From Hibiscus mutabilis (taxonomy: Eukaryota > Streptophyta > Magnoliopsida > Malvales > Malvaceae), in the NCBI GenBank assembly GCA_019671005.1, contig CM033744.1, positions 15,430,128 to 15,494,127 of the forward strand: 64,000 nt of DNA, read 5' to 3'. Position 1 is the first letter of the stretch. The number at the start of each line of letters is the position of its first letter. The notes beneath the pieces are model-generated. The model ran no database searches, had not been told where the DNA came from, and was given only the letters and a program-made list of their open reading frames with translations. A program made the position numbers and the translations under genes. This document shows positions 13,125-23,690 of this stretch, in pieces.

Positions 13125-13179
13125 TAGCCCAGTGGTAAACTTTTGGCTTTTTCACTAAGCTTACCCGGGTTTGAATCCC
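13125..13179 (+). other. tRNA-like A-box and B-box in MULE arm
   Basis: TAGCCCAGTGGTAAAC (13125-13140) resembles a Pol III A-box, and GGGTTTGAATCCC (13167-13179) is a good B-box. They are about 26 bp apart. The opposite arm carries a decayed counterpart on the minus strand (B-box-like near 9496-9510, A-box-like near 9536-9551). No full cloverleaf can be drawn, so this is a tRNA-derived (SINE-like) segment rather than a tRNA gene. Confidence 0.5.
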
Positions 13180-13664
13180 ATTAGTACCAAGCAGTTTTGT
13201 TTTATTTTCTTCATTTAATGAGGTGGTGACACATGTTACCACCTAATTGAATAATTTATTTATTTTATTAAATTAAAATTAGGACTAAATTGATAGAATG
13301 TATAAATAGTGGGGACTAAATTATAATTATACAATTTTTTTAACTGTCACATCACCCATTCCATTAGATTTTAATGGTAGGTGGCTTGATTGATACCATT
13401 TAAATAGTTAAGGGGTCATAATGACAAAATTGAAGTATAATGTTCATATCGACACCAATCTCATGACTAAGTGGTCATTTGAATAATTTACCCTATATTT
13501 TTTAATATGCCTTAAATTCAAGTTAGTCTCTCTTTTAATCGCTCGACTTTGCTCAAACCCTAGACTTTCTCTACTTTTTTTCAAGAAGTTCTTAGCTGTT
13601 TCTTGTAAACTTTTATTTTATTTCTGACGACTGAAATAATAAAACACTTCATCTTCTTTTCTCC

Positions 13665-13852
13665 GGCATTTTTAGGGGAATATTGGGTTTTGGTTTAATA
13701 TTTTGGGTTATAAGGCACACTGCCCTATAATTGAGGATCTACTGTAAAAACTACAATGAATTGAAGACGGCACCTGCAAGTGGCGTCTTCTTGATTTTTT
13801 AAATATTTAAAATTTAGATTCCAATGAAGACGCCACCTGCAGGTGGCATCTT
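13665..13852 (+). repeat. Left terminal inverted repeat of the MULE
   Basis: It pairs with 20090-20279. It includes two palindromes built on GCCACCTGCAGGTGGC (13763-13790 and 13826-13852), the first with two changed bases. Further single copies lie inward at about 13990-14004 and 14021-14037. Confidence 0.85.
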
Positions 13853-14045
13853 GAGCTGAATTATGAAAATTGAGCCGCGAATCCAGCAGCTGTAGTGAAA
13901 GTGATCAGCCGTTGTCAGCCGAATAAAGTTGGCTCGACAAGACGCCACGAGCAGATGAGGTGTAGGTCTAGCAGATTCCTCTTAGGAAGGCATCTGCAGG
14001 TGGCGACAAAAAGCTTGGACTCCATCTGCAGGTGGCATCAGGATC

Positions 14046-14060
14046 TGTATATATATAAGG
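14046..14060 (+). promoter_or_regulatory. Candidate TATA box of the transposase gene
   Basis: CTGTATATATATAAGGC lies about 110 bp upstream of the first in-frame ATG (14167), at the inner edge of the left terminal region. Its position mirrors the candidate TATA box of the PMD gene at the right end. The call rests on motif and position only. Confidence 0.4.
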
Positions 14061-14166
14061 CAACTGGCCGGGAATTTTTGTTCTTTTGTTGTTCATTTCA
14101 AAAAAATTCAAGTTTAAGAAGTTTTTTGGTAAATTAAGAGAGTCAGTGGTGTGATCGAATATCACG

Positions 14167-16431
14167 ATGGATTATGAAACCAAAAACCCTTATGGTCGTT
14201 AGGGCGAAATAGTTTATGATTTCAACAAGGACGACGAAAATGTTATACCAGTGGCAGAAGATGATGATGTCGAGTTGCTTGATGCTGCTGATGTTGATGC
14301 TGTTAGGACCGCTGCTGCTTATGGCCATGATCTTGATGTTGAGGAAGATGTTTGGGAAGTAGCGTCTACTAGATATAGATTGGCTGATGAGCCATCGGTT
14401 TGGGGTTATGTTCAACCGGAGCTGCAGCAACCAGAGCTGCAGCAACCGGAGCCCAATCTTCTAGCTTGCATGCCTCTAGTCCACATGTATAAAGTGGACT
14501 ATGCTGCAATGCGAGATCAAGAATATAAGGCACGTGTATTTTGTTATTCTTCAGCCCCAACCGACGGGGAGTTAAAACTCGGAGGTCAATTCGATACAAA
14601 GAAAGATGCTCAGTTAGCAATCAATGAGTACTGCGTCAAACGTCATATACAATCTTGTGTTGTTGAATCTGATAGTGGAACATTTTGTGTAAGGTGCGTA
14701 AATTGGAGGAGCAAATATAACTAGAGGATAAGAGTTTCATATATGAAACGAAAGAAGATGTGGGAGGTCAGAAGGTTCATTGATCAACATTCATGGACCA
14801 TAACTTCAATCACACAGGACCACATAAACCTTGACTCCGATTTGATATGCACTTACACAAAGTTTTTGGTTGAGAAGAATTCGAGGATCGCCATTGCAGT
14901 GTTGGTAGCATCGATTTGTGCACAGCTTGGATACATCTCATCTTACTATAAGGCGTGGATGGTGAAACAAAAGGCGATGGCATTAGTTTACGGCGATTGG
15001 GATAGATCATATAATAAGCTACCGGCTCTATTACGAGTAATGCAAGTATTTATCCCTGGAACTGTAGTGGATTACGAAACGTTGCTGACGGTAACACTAC
15101 AAGGTGAAGTAATTCCCGAAAAAAATATTCAGTAAGTTATTCTGGCATTCCAGTCTTGCATTGAAGGATTTGCATTCTGCAAACGTATGATTCAAATTGA
15201 TGGTACATGGTTGTACGGGAAATACGAGCATATATTGCTTCTTGTTGTGGCGCAAGACAGAGACAGGAATATATTTCCAATAGCCTTTGCCATAGTTGAG
15301 AAGGAAAATGCCGATGGATGAAATTCTTTTTGAATAATTTATACCGACACGTAATCAAAGAGGACGAGATTTGTGTGATTTCTGATAGAGGGTCTGCTCT
15401 ATTATCAGTAATCGATACCCCGTAAGTTTATGGAGACTACCACATACTTATCCAACCTATTGTATACGACATATTGCTGCCAATGCAAAGGCTCAGTTCC
15501 GGAACAATCAGATTCGTCATGAAATTTTAAGCTCAAGTAAGTTGTAATTTGTTATTGTCTAAATTATTGATTTATTCATGTATGATATTTGACTTGTGTT
15601 TACTAACTAATGTTTATACGAGCAGGGTATGAAACGGTTCGGCCAAGGTTCGATGCATAGTTTAGGCGTTTTATAAGGCAGAGAGAACGTGTACATGATT
15701 TTGTTGCTGATATTCCCAGGGAACGATGGTCACAGGCCTATGATGAAGGTCAACATTACAGGCATATAACCACTAACCTTGCCGAGCCTATCAACTCTGT
15801 GTTGAAAGGGACGCGCCATCTACCAATTGCCAGTATTGTTTGGGAGACGTACTTTAGACTGGGCAAAGTATGGTGCGACAAAGGGAAGGAGGTCAACTCT
15901 TAAATAAATAGGGGACAATAGTGGTCTGAAACTCCCCAAATGAGTATGGAGAAACTTTAAGAGGACGCAACCGCCATGAGAGTGGATTCCTTCGACCCTA
16001 ACGATGCTGAATTTAATGTCCAAGCCTTGATACGCCCGAACGAGCACAAATTGTTCCGAGTAAACTTGCATATGAACTGGTGTGACTGTGGTTGTTTTCA
16101 GACATATTGATACCCGTACGCTCACGCAATCACCGCATGCATGCAAGTCTGTATATACCCATATACATTGGTGGACGATTGTTTTAGGTTGGAAACAATG
16201 GCAAATATCTACAGGCCTATGTTTAGGACGATTCCAAATCAGGAATATTGGCCAATAGATCCAATATACGAAGAATGGTTACCAAATCCCAGTCTTCGAA
16301 GAAAACTAAAGGGTCGACCGACTTCCTCCCGCTTTCATACTTGTATGGATGATCCAGATGATCGAGAAAGAGTTCAAACTAGGCATTGTGGACTTTGTCG
16401 AGCGGCAGTTCACACGAGAGATAAAATCTGA
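14167..16431 (+). pseudogene. MURA-like MULE transposase, broken
   Basis: The translation starts MDYETKNPYG at 14167 and meets a stop after 11 codons (TAG where a Gln would be expected). It continues with an acidic N-terminus and the MuDR-type N-terminal domain (FDTKKDAQLAINEYCVKR, about 14590-14645). A frameshift follows near 14720-14740, then a DNA-binding region (AMALVYGDWDRSYNKLPALL) and a stop at 15133-15135. The transposase core has IQIDGTWLYGKY (first Asp, about 15190) and ICVISDRGSALLS (second Asp, about 15370). The segment TTNLAEPINSVLKG (about 15770-15810) is typical of the family. A GT-AG intron is likely at 15537-15625. The C-terminal SWIM zinc finger is damaged: CDCG is present but the later Cys-x-His is Tyr-Ala-His, preceded by a stop. 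The family identity is firm. The gene cannot make a full protein. Confidence 0.9.
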
Positions 16432-17044
16432 ATCGTCCTAACTATCGTGTAGGGCCGTCACAACAATTTTGAATGAGTTTGTAAACTTTCATTAATGAAG
16501 TAATATAATATTTATCAGGAAAAATTTTTAATTGCTTTAAATGTTTTCAATCAGAATAGTTACTAAATGTTATCGTGTTATTTAATATTTATCAGGAAAA
16601 TTCATGAACAAGTCCCCAAATTTTAAAAATATTATAATGTAGTTATATTTAATTGAATACATGTAAACAATAAGATACTATCAAAGTTTGCATTTGAAAC
16701 ACTATAAATTACAATGTGAAGTTGAAAAGATGATTTATTTTATCTAAGTGATCTGAGTTCTAGTATCATGTGTACACAGTGTGTGTTTAAAAAAGTTTAA
16801 AAAATTAAACAGATACTTGGCATGTAATTATATCATCTTAAAAAACATGATAAATTAAATAATAGAGATAAGCGGGTAACGATAAACTAATAATGAAGAT
16901 AAGCGGTGAAAATAAAAAGTTCCAAATAAAAGTTTAAACATTAATATGAAAATTCCAAATAGAACAAAAAATATCATATCTTCTTCTCCTTCTCGGCAGC
17001 TCTTGTCTATGCAGGGAAAATTTGTGGTCTTTGTGGTCATACCT
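16432..17044. other. Spacer between convergent MULE genes
   Basis: About 610 bp of AT-rich sequence between the transposase stop and the end of the PMD frame. It presumably holds the 3' ends of both transcripts. No further gene is seen. Confidence 0.5.
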
Positions 17045-18874
17045 TCATAGGGGTTGAGACATCCTCTGTGGCGATTTGGGGTCCTCCAAATCCTGCTCAT
17101 CTTCGCCTGGATGGTCATCCAAAATCCGCATAGAAGGTGGTGTCGCGTACATATCTTCAGCACATAGCGGAGTGGAAAAGGGCAGAGTAGGCAAGTATGG
17201 AGGTGGTTGTTGAAATGCACTCACTCCGGTTGATCCAACATCAGTGTGCTGCGAATGGAACATCTGGGATCTTTGCAGTGCTCTATCCCATGGATCATCA
17301 TAATCGTATGTTCCCCCTACATGCCCTGAGGGTACACCTGAACTCCATGATGACCACTCCGCATGATTAATTGGTGGCGACTGCAGGTCCTCCATATGCG
17401 CAGACGAACTAGCTTCGTACTGATATGAGCACATATGCTTTGTATGCCATCTCTGACTCACTTCCATGGGTGTTGGGAATGGTTTTCTGTTGTTATAAAA
17501 CCATACCATGTAAGACGAATCGTCACAGAAATCATCTTCCTAGACTAGAGTCACATTAGTTGGCACATATAAGTTTCGGTTGTTTCAACGAGCAATGAAA
17601 CTTTCTTGCTTGCGCCTCCAGTTATCATCAACCCTGGTTTTTTGTTCTCCTGTGTGAATATCGTTGAGATCAATCAGAAGACCAGGAACGGGTTTATGAT
17701 ACCAGAACTGTCACAAGACTCTATCAGCGCACTAGAACTCAACCACCGAAAAATGGATCAACGGCACAACTGCACCCCAAAATGTAGCATCCTCCCACAC
17801 ATATTGGGGTACGCAAGACTGTACATCCGCATCGTCGTACGACGACCAAATGAACTGTCAAAAAAATTAATATTAACATCAAAAAATATTTGGGTATGCA
17901 AGACTATACTTTAAACCAACTTTAATGCCTGATTTTTCCCTTCAGATTTGATCTTCAGTCTCACGTCAACAACGTTGTTGTGCACCACCCCCGCATTTCT
18001 CAAATCATGTCGCCACCTGCACCAAAAAGAAAATTTTTTATTTACTAATTCAAAATAATTTTAATAAAAAATACATATTAAACAAATGTTTTGATTTTAG
18101 TATTACCTTCTAGCAAGTGGAATCTCAACTGGGTTATTGACTATATGTGTCAAATATGGCAGTCGATACCACGCCCAAGATTGAAGTAAGATAAGGCATC
18201 CACCAATATCGGATATCTTGTTCCCATTCTTAACAATAACAGCATTGCACATTTCATGGTATAACACCGCCAATATCGCAGAGCCCCAGCTATACTGACG
18301 AGATTCGCAAAAATTTTCCAGCAGTGGCAAATACTGCGTGTGCACAAGATTACCGGATTTATCCGGCATCAATACTCCACCAATGAGCTGCAGGATATAA
18401 GCACGTGTTGCGCATACAACTTCGTCATCGATTGAGTCCTCGGTTACCCTGAATGCATTTTCCAATCAGGTTACCTTCACACGTATCCCTTTCGTGTCGA
18501 TTCGTGAAGGGATTTTCCCGAGGAACTGGTTGCACATCGCATATACGTTGTAGTTACTCTGTCCCATGACCGCATTTCCACTTATGGGGACACCGAGCTG
18601 TAAAGCTACATCTTGCAGGGCTATCGTGTACTCCCCGACTGGAAAATGACTGTAAGTGACGAATAATACGAGCAAATGGCTCTTCCGTCATCGTTCCTCG
18701 ACGACGAAAGCAATGCTGATCGTCCTACATTTAATAAATTAAATTTAATTAATAACATTGTAAAACTAACATACATTTCTTACTCGAAGATAAATAAATA
18801 AGTTACAAATTACTTACGCCGATATAAGATGAAATGTGCATATGGTCCAACTGCAACAACTGATCAGACGCCAT
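17045..18874 (-). pseudogene. Plant mobile domain (PMD) gene remnant in MULE
   Basis: Exon 1 runs from the ATG at 18874 to 18818 (19 codons, MASDQLLQLDHMHISSYIG) and ends at a GTAAGT donor. An acceptor ATGTAG lies near 18725. The PMD body shows HFPVGEYTIALQDVALQLGV (18466-18675), and then, after a frameshift, the segment 18103-18465 with YSWGSAILAVLYHEMC and LILLQSWAWYRLP. The hydrophilic C-terminal tail (17045-17509) is rich in Ser, Pro and His. A Trp-Arg-Arg motif region (YNNRKPFPTP, then SQRWHTKH) lies at its start. Stops interrupt 17510-17940. PMD proteins are known both as host proteins (MAIN/MAIL family) and as transposon cargo. Here the gene is inside the MULE on the strand opposite the transposase. 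The family identity is recognised from memory of the family consensus. Confidence 0.8.
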
Positions 18875-18915
18875 ATCTCAAATTTATCTGCACACCAACT
18901 ACTTTAACAAAAAAA

Positions 18916-19440
18916 TATTTATTATTATTCGAATAGGGTTCTCTTAATTATACTAATTTTTTCTCGGATATACCTAGAATTATTCGAATATGGTTCCCTT
19001 AATTATACTAATTTTTGTTCTCGAATATACCTAGAATTATTATTCGAATATGGTTCTCTTAATTATACTAATTTTTGTTCTCGAATATATCTAGAATTAC
19101 TAGAATATGGTTCCCTTAATTATACTAATTTTTGTTCTTGAATATACCTAGAATTATTTGAATATGGTTCCCTTAATTTTCCTAGAATTATTCGAATATG
19201 TTCTTGAATATACCTAGAATTATTCGAATATGTTCCCTTAATTATACTAATTTTTTTCTCGAATATACCTAGAATTATTATTCGAATATGGTTCCCTTAA
19301 TTATACTATTTTTTGTTCTCTAATATACCTAGAATTACTCGAATATGGTTCCCTTAATTATACTAATTTTTGTTTTTGAATATACCTAGAATTCTCTGAA
19401 TATGGTTCCCTTAATTATACTAATTTTTGTTCTCCAATAA
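18916..19440. repeat. Minisatellite, period about 57-60 bp, about 9 copies
   Basis: Each unit contains GAATATACCTAGAATTATTC, then GAATATGGTTCCCTTAATTA, then TACTAATTTTTGTTCTC. Some units carry a short ATT insertion and one is truncated (near 19180-19210). The array sits upstream of the PMD start codon and would lie in its leader or first intron. Confidence 0.9.
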
Positions 19441-19950
19441 TTTATAAAACAATAAAATATATAATATACCCTAGAAAAATTAAATTATTTAAACTCTACA
19501 TACATACCTACCTACATAGCTACATTAATAAAAATTCAAATTCAATGCTCAACTTATTATTAATATCCTAAAACCCTATAATTCTATAATTTATTATTAT
19601 TATTACCCTAAAATAAAATCTTACATGTCTACAATATCTACATTTAATTTATATAAATTGAAAAAATAAGTACCTCTTTGAAAATGTGCTCCAAATGTTT
19701 TCCTTAAAATCTCTTTACTTCCTGCAACAAAAAATAAATAAGATTAATAAATATATAATAATTAAATAATTTATAAATTAACTAAAATTTACATACCCAA
19801 ATTTGATAACTCAAATTTCCCTAAACTCTCTACACAAAAGAAACATTTCCCTCACTCAATTTTTTACCCACACCTCTCTCACTCAATTTTCCCCTCTCCC
19901 ACAACTCCTCACTCAATTTTTTTTCTCTCCCAAACTTGTTCTGCTGTTGC

Positions 19951-19959
19951 AATTTATAG
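19951..19959 (-). promoter_or_regulatory. Candidate TATA box of the PMD gene
   Basis: On the minus strand the sequence reads TCTATAAATTGCAAC. It lies at the inner edge of the right terminal repeat, about 1.1 kb upstream of the PMD ATG, with the minisatellite between. The arrangement mirrors the transposase promoter candidate at the left end. The call rests on motif and position only. Confidence 0.35.
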
Positions 19960-20089
19960 ACAGATTTCGGGTGAGGACGCCACCTGCAGGTGCGTCCTGA
20001 GTTAAAAACGCGTAATTACCGCGCCTTTACCGCTGCCCAAGTCAATACAGTAATTGGCTGGATTTACCGGCTCAACAGCCACTCTTTAA

Positions 20090-20279
20090 TGAAGACGCCA
20101 CCTACAGGTGACGTCTTCATTGAAATCTAAATTTTAAATATTTAAAAAAATCAAAAAGACGCCACCTGCAGTGGTGTCTTCAATTCATTGTAGTTTTTGC
20201 CTTAGATCCCCAATTATAGGGCAGCGTACCTTATAACCCAAAATATTAAACTAAAACCCAATATTCTCCTAAAAATGCA
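20090..20279 (-). repeat. Right terminal inverted repeat of the MULE
   Basis: It pairs with 13665-13852. It carries palindromes built on GCCACCTRCAGGTGRC at 20091-20118 and 20156-20181, the latter with a one-base deletion. Another copy lies just inside at 19973-19998. Confidence 0.85.
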
Positions 20280-20288
20280 CTTTTCTCC

Positions 20289-21740
20289 TGATAATTTTGA
20301 TTAAATGAAACGACCTTTAATTTTACCTATTTTAATCTCAATAAACAATAGTGTTTTCCACATGTGAGTCAAAGGATTAGTCAACACAAGTCCAAATATG
20401 GCAAACCGGTGTTAACTAGACCAGTCAAACATCCCACATCAGGATGTCATTACTGGACTAACGATCGATAACAATTCAGTGAGCGATTTATTATAAAACA
20501 ATAATATTAATAATTATTTTATAAATTTAAAATTTCAGGGTTAGAAAAAGAATTTGTTACAATAAATTCATGAAAAAAAAGTTTAATATTAAAATAAATG
20601 TTTAAATTGTCTCGTTTTTTTTAAGTGTTTAAATTACTTTTATCTCTTTTAAAAGTTTAAATTTTCATTTTTATCGAAATGTGTCTTAATTGATTTTAAT
20701 ATAGACAAAAATAATAATTTCGACACTTAAAAGGGTAAAAAAAAAATTGACACCTAAAAAATAAATATAAGATAATTTGAGTACTTATTTTAATATTAAT
20801 CCAAAAAAAAAATACAAGGATTGTCTACCACGCCCTCTTGTCTATCTCACCAAAACCCCTACACCATTCAGCACCGCCTACTGCGGAAACTCCACATCCA
20901 CAACTACAAGCAATCATCAAAATTTTCAATCTTTATCTTCTACAACTACGCATTGCCAATAACCAGCCTTCCCCCATTGAAGTTTGAACCCTGTTCATCA
21001 TTTCCACTCTCCTTAAGTCCCACCACACCATCACCGATATTACACCATTGAAAACCAGGGTTGTACCATAGAATTTCAGGGTTGCTTCTTTAAAATCTAA
21101 ACCAACGAATCGAAGGAGGAGGAGGAAACCTTCCGAACGGTGCCGTTTTTGGCCGGAGAGCCTACCAGACGGCGAAGATAACGGTGACGGCAGTAAATAG
21201 AAGAGAGGATAATTACCCAGTAGTAGTTAACGCCAAAGTTTTCTAATTGAACTTTTTGGGTAAATTACCTTTTTGGTTAGTTTATATATATATTATCTAT
21301 TTAAGTGTTTGGTTATTAAAAAACATGATTAATGTTATTTGTTTAGATATTTAATATTTTTGAGTTTAATTAAAAAAAATAAAAAATATGGATTCATTAA
21401 ATTGAAAAAAATGTTTTGAGCTAAATTGCAGTAATATTTTCATCAAATTAATTTTGTGATATGGTTCGTAACCTTGTAAAAGATGATAGAAATCGAGAAA
21501 AATGATTATCCCATCCAAATAAAAAATTCACCCTGTATTTTTTTTTAAAGTGTGAACCTTTTTCATTGAACATCTCGAAGGAAAAAAAATTAAAATAGAA
21601 ATACAAACTTTAAAATGCAAGTTTTAGTAACAAAAACAAACCAAGATTTAAACTTAAAAAAATGAACCGAGACAAAATATGAGAAAAGAAGCAAGGAAAA
21701 ACAATATAAAAATCAAAACCATGAAGCTAACTTATAAAAT
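20289..21740. other. Unassigned sequence, possibly low-copy host DNA
   Basis: About 1.45 kb between the MULE and a long LTR. Most is AT-rich. The part 20815-21235 is GC-richer, with C-rich plus-strand words and GGCGAAGATAACGGTGACGG near 21173. Overlapping short frames (20777-20962 and 20821-21051) are Ser/Thr/Pro-rich and look like untranslated or transit-peptide-like sequence. No family is recognised. It may be a gene leader or promoter fragment. Confidence 0.3.
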
Positions 21741-23690
21741 TGTAGCCACTAAAAAAATTTCGCAAGTCGCTAAAAAGGTTCGTAATTCGATTTTCTTTTG
21801 CTTTTTGAGAAACATTTGAAAAGGTAGGAAAGTCCTTTAAAAATTCGTGTTTTAGGAAAATAAAAATTTAGAGTCGCCACCGGCCACTAAGGTAGGCCAG
21901 ACTCCATAAAACCAGAGATTTATTCGAAAAGTGGGTTCGGGAGTTGGTTACACGCGTGGAAAGATTAGCACCCCCATCGCGCCCGAAAATCGATACCAAA
22001 TATATGCTGCTTTTAGTCGATGGAAATTATCGAAATTTAGATTGAATTTAATTAAATTGTTCGTGATTGAATTTAGACTTTTAGATGGACTTGGTCAAAT
22101 TGGTAAATTTGAATTAATTAAGCATTTAATTAATAAGGGTGACTGTACATCGGATCGTAGATTAAACAAACATCGAATAAGCCCGACTGCCATGTTATTT
22201 TACGGTTCGACTCAAGTACATTACCTTTATGCATGATGCAGACAGTTAAGAATGATGTGATGACTTGTCCAAATTTTATCTCGAGTTAAATTAACTTTAG
22301 ACGATAAGAATTAATTCGAATATTTGGTCAACATCCATTGAGACAGGATTGTTACGACACAAATATCAGAATTAATAAATATCTCTGTTTTATAATTTAA
22401 ATTGATTAATTAAAGGCATACCTAATTAAAATATTAAAGTCACATGAATGACAATTAAAATGCATGACAAAGAATTGTACGAAAATGAGGCCCTAGGCCT
22501 ACTAAAGCTCTATCCTAAAAGGCTCAAATTATTGGAAATTAAAATTAATGCTCTAATCATTAACTAGGTTAATCTAAAAAATTAGCCCTAAATTAATTAA
22601 ATCCTAAAAAAATCTAGAAATTTCTAACAATTTATGGATTATCTTAAACCAAAATAATTAATTTGATTGATTTTAAACTAGTATCCCAATAAGCCAAGGA
22701 TTCTATTTAAAATTATTCGAATTAATTGATTGTGATTTAAATTAGGTGATCTATGTAAAATACCGATTTTATCCCTAAAATAATTAAGAATTGTTCAACC
22801 AATTTAATGCATTTAACATTTACCCCAATGAGCTAAGGGTAAATTTAAATGGATTAAATTGATTCGAACCTATAATCTAACTAAGGTTCTAATCTAAATT
22901 TAATTTAATTAATTTAAAATCATGCCCCAATAATACGAGCACATAATTTTAAATTAATTAAATTAAACCCTAAAACTAAACTAAATTGTACCCTAAAAAT
23001 CTAAAAGGACCAAAACAACACAAAACTTAATATTAGGGCATATAAGGAAAATTAGACAAATAAATAAGATTAATAGCACAAAATAAAAACATTAAATGAA
23101 TATGCATTGTAGGATTAAATTAGGATAAAATAACACCTAAGGGGCCTAGTTGGTAATTTTAAAAGCTGGAAAGGGACCAAATTGAAATTTTGAACATTGG
23201 AAAAGGGTACATTAAAAGATTTTAAAGAAACAAGGACTAAATAGGTTATTAACCCTTTAAAAAAACGAGTTAACTTAAAAAAACGCTGACTAAATTAAAT
23301 GCGGGTGAAAATTAAAAGGACCCAGGGAGTAATTTTGAAAGACGAAAACCCTTAAAAGATATTTAAAAATGATGGAAGGACTATAACGTAATAAACCCAA
23401 TTTCTTAAAATCAATCCGGCTTTATTTCAGGACGAAATTATGATTTTGTGAAAATGTTTAGGGACCTATGTTGCTATTTGAAAAGACAAAAAACCCTAGG
23501 GGGTAATTATCAAGGGACGAAAGGTTTTATTAAGGGATTAAGACAATTTAAAACATTGAGCCTGGTATATAGACCATTTCAGGCAAAAATTGACCTTTGG
23601 TCGTTTTAAAGAAATTTTCCATTTCCAAAAAACCCAGATCCTCTGACCTCTCTGTAGAGCTCGGATGAACACAGCCGTGGTGTTCATCCC

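Larger units (their letters stand above)
9198..13493. mobile_element. Giant foldback MULE, interrupted by a solo LTR
   Basis: The left terminus GGATAAACTACTCAAATGGC is mirrored on the right by the complement of GGGTAAATTATTCAAATGAC. The flanking 9-mers are identical, TATATTTTT at 9189-9197 and 13494-13502, as expected for Mutator-like transposition. The left arm (9198-10064) and right arm (12832-13493) pair along most of their length. Removing the inserted LTR leaves about 1.5 kb that is almost entirely inverted repeat, with no transposase. Both arms carry a tRNA-like segment (best at 13125-13179). It is non-autonomous. Confidence 0.9.
13665..20279. mobile_element. MULE carrying transposase and PMD gene remnants
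   Basis: A 6.6-kb element flanked by the identical 9-mer CTTTTCTCC at 13656-13664 and 20280-20288. The ends are GGCATTTTTAGGGGAATATT and the complement of TGCATTTTTAGGAGAATATT, with inverted repeats of about 190 bp that continue more weakly inward. Inside, a MURA-type transposase pseudogene reads rightward (14167-16431). A plant-mobile-domain gene remnant reads leftward (18874-17045). The two are convergent, each starting near one terminal repeat. Both genes have stops or frameshifts, so the element is no longer autonomous. Confidence 0.93.

Noticed and set aside
13125..13179. Functional tRNA gene
   Set aside because: A-box and B-box are recognisable but no cloverleaf with paired acceptor and anticodon stems can be drawn.
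18916..19440. Regularly spaced repeats suggesting a CRISPR array
   Set aside because: Units are contiguous and spacers are not unique. The host is a plant, so this is a minisatellite.
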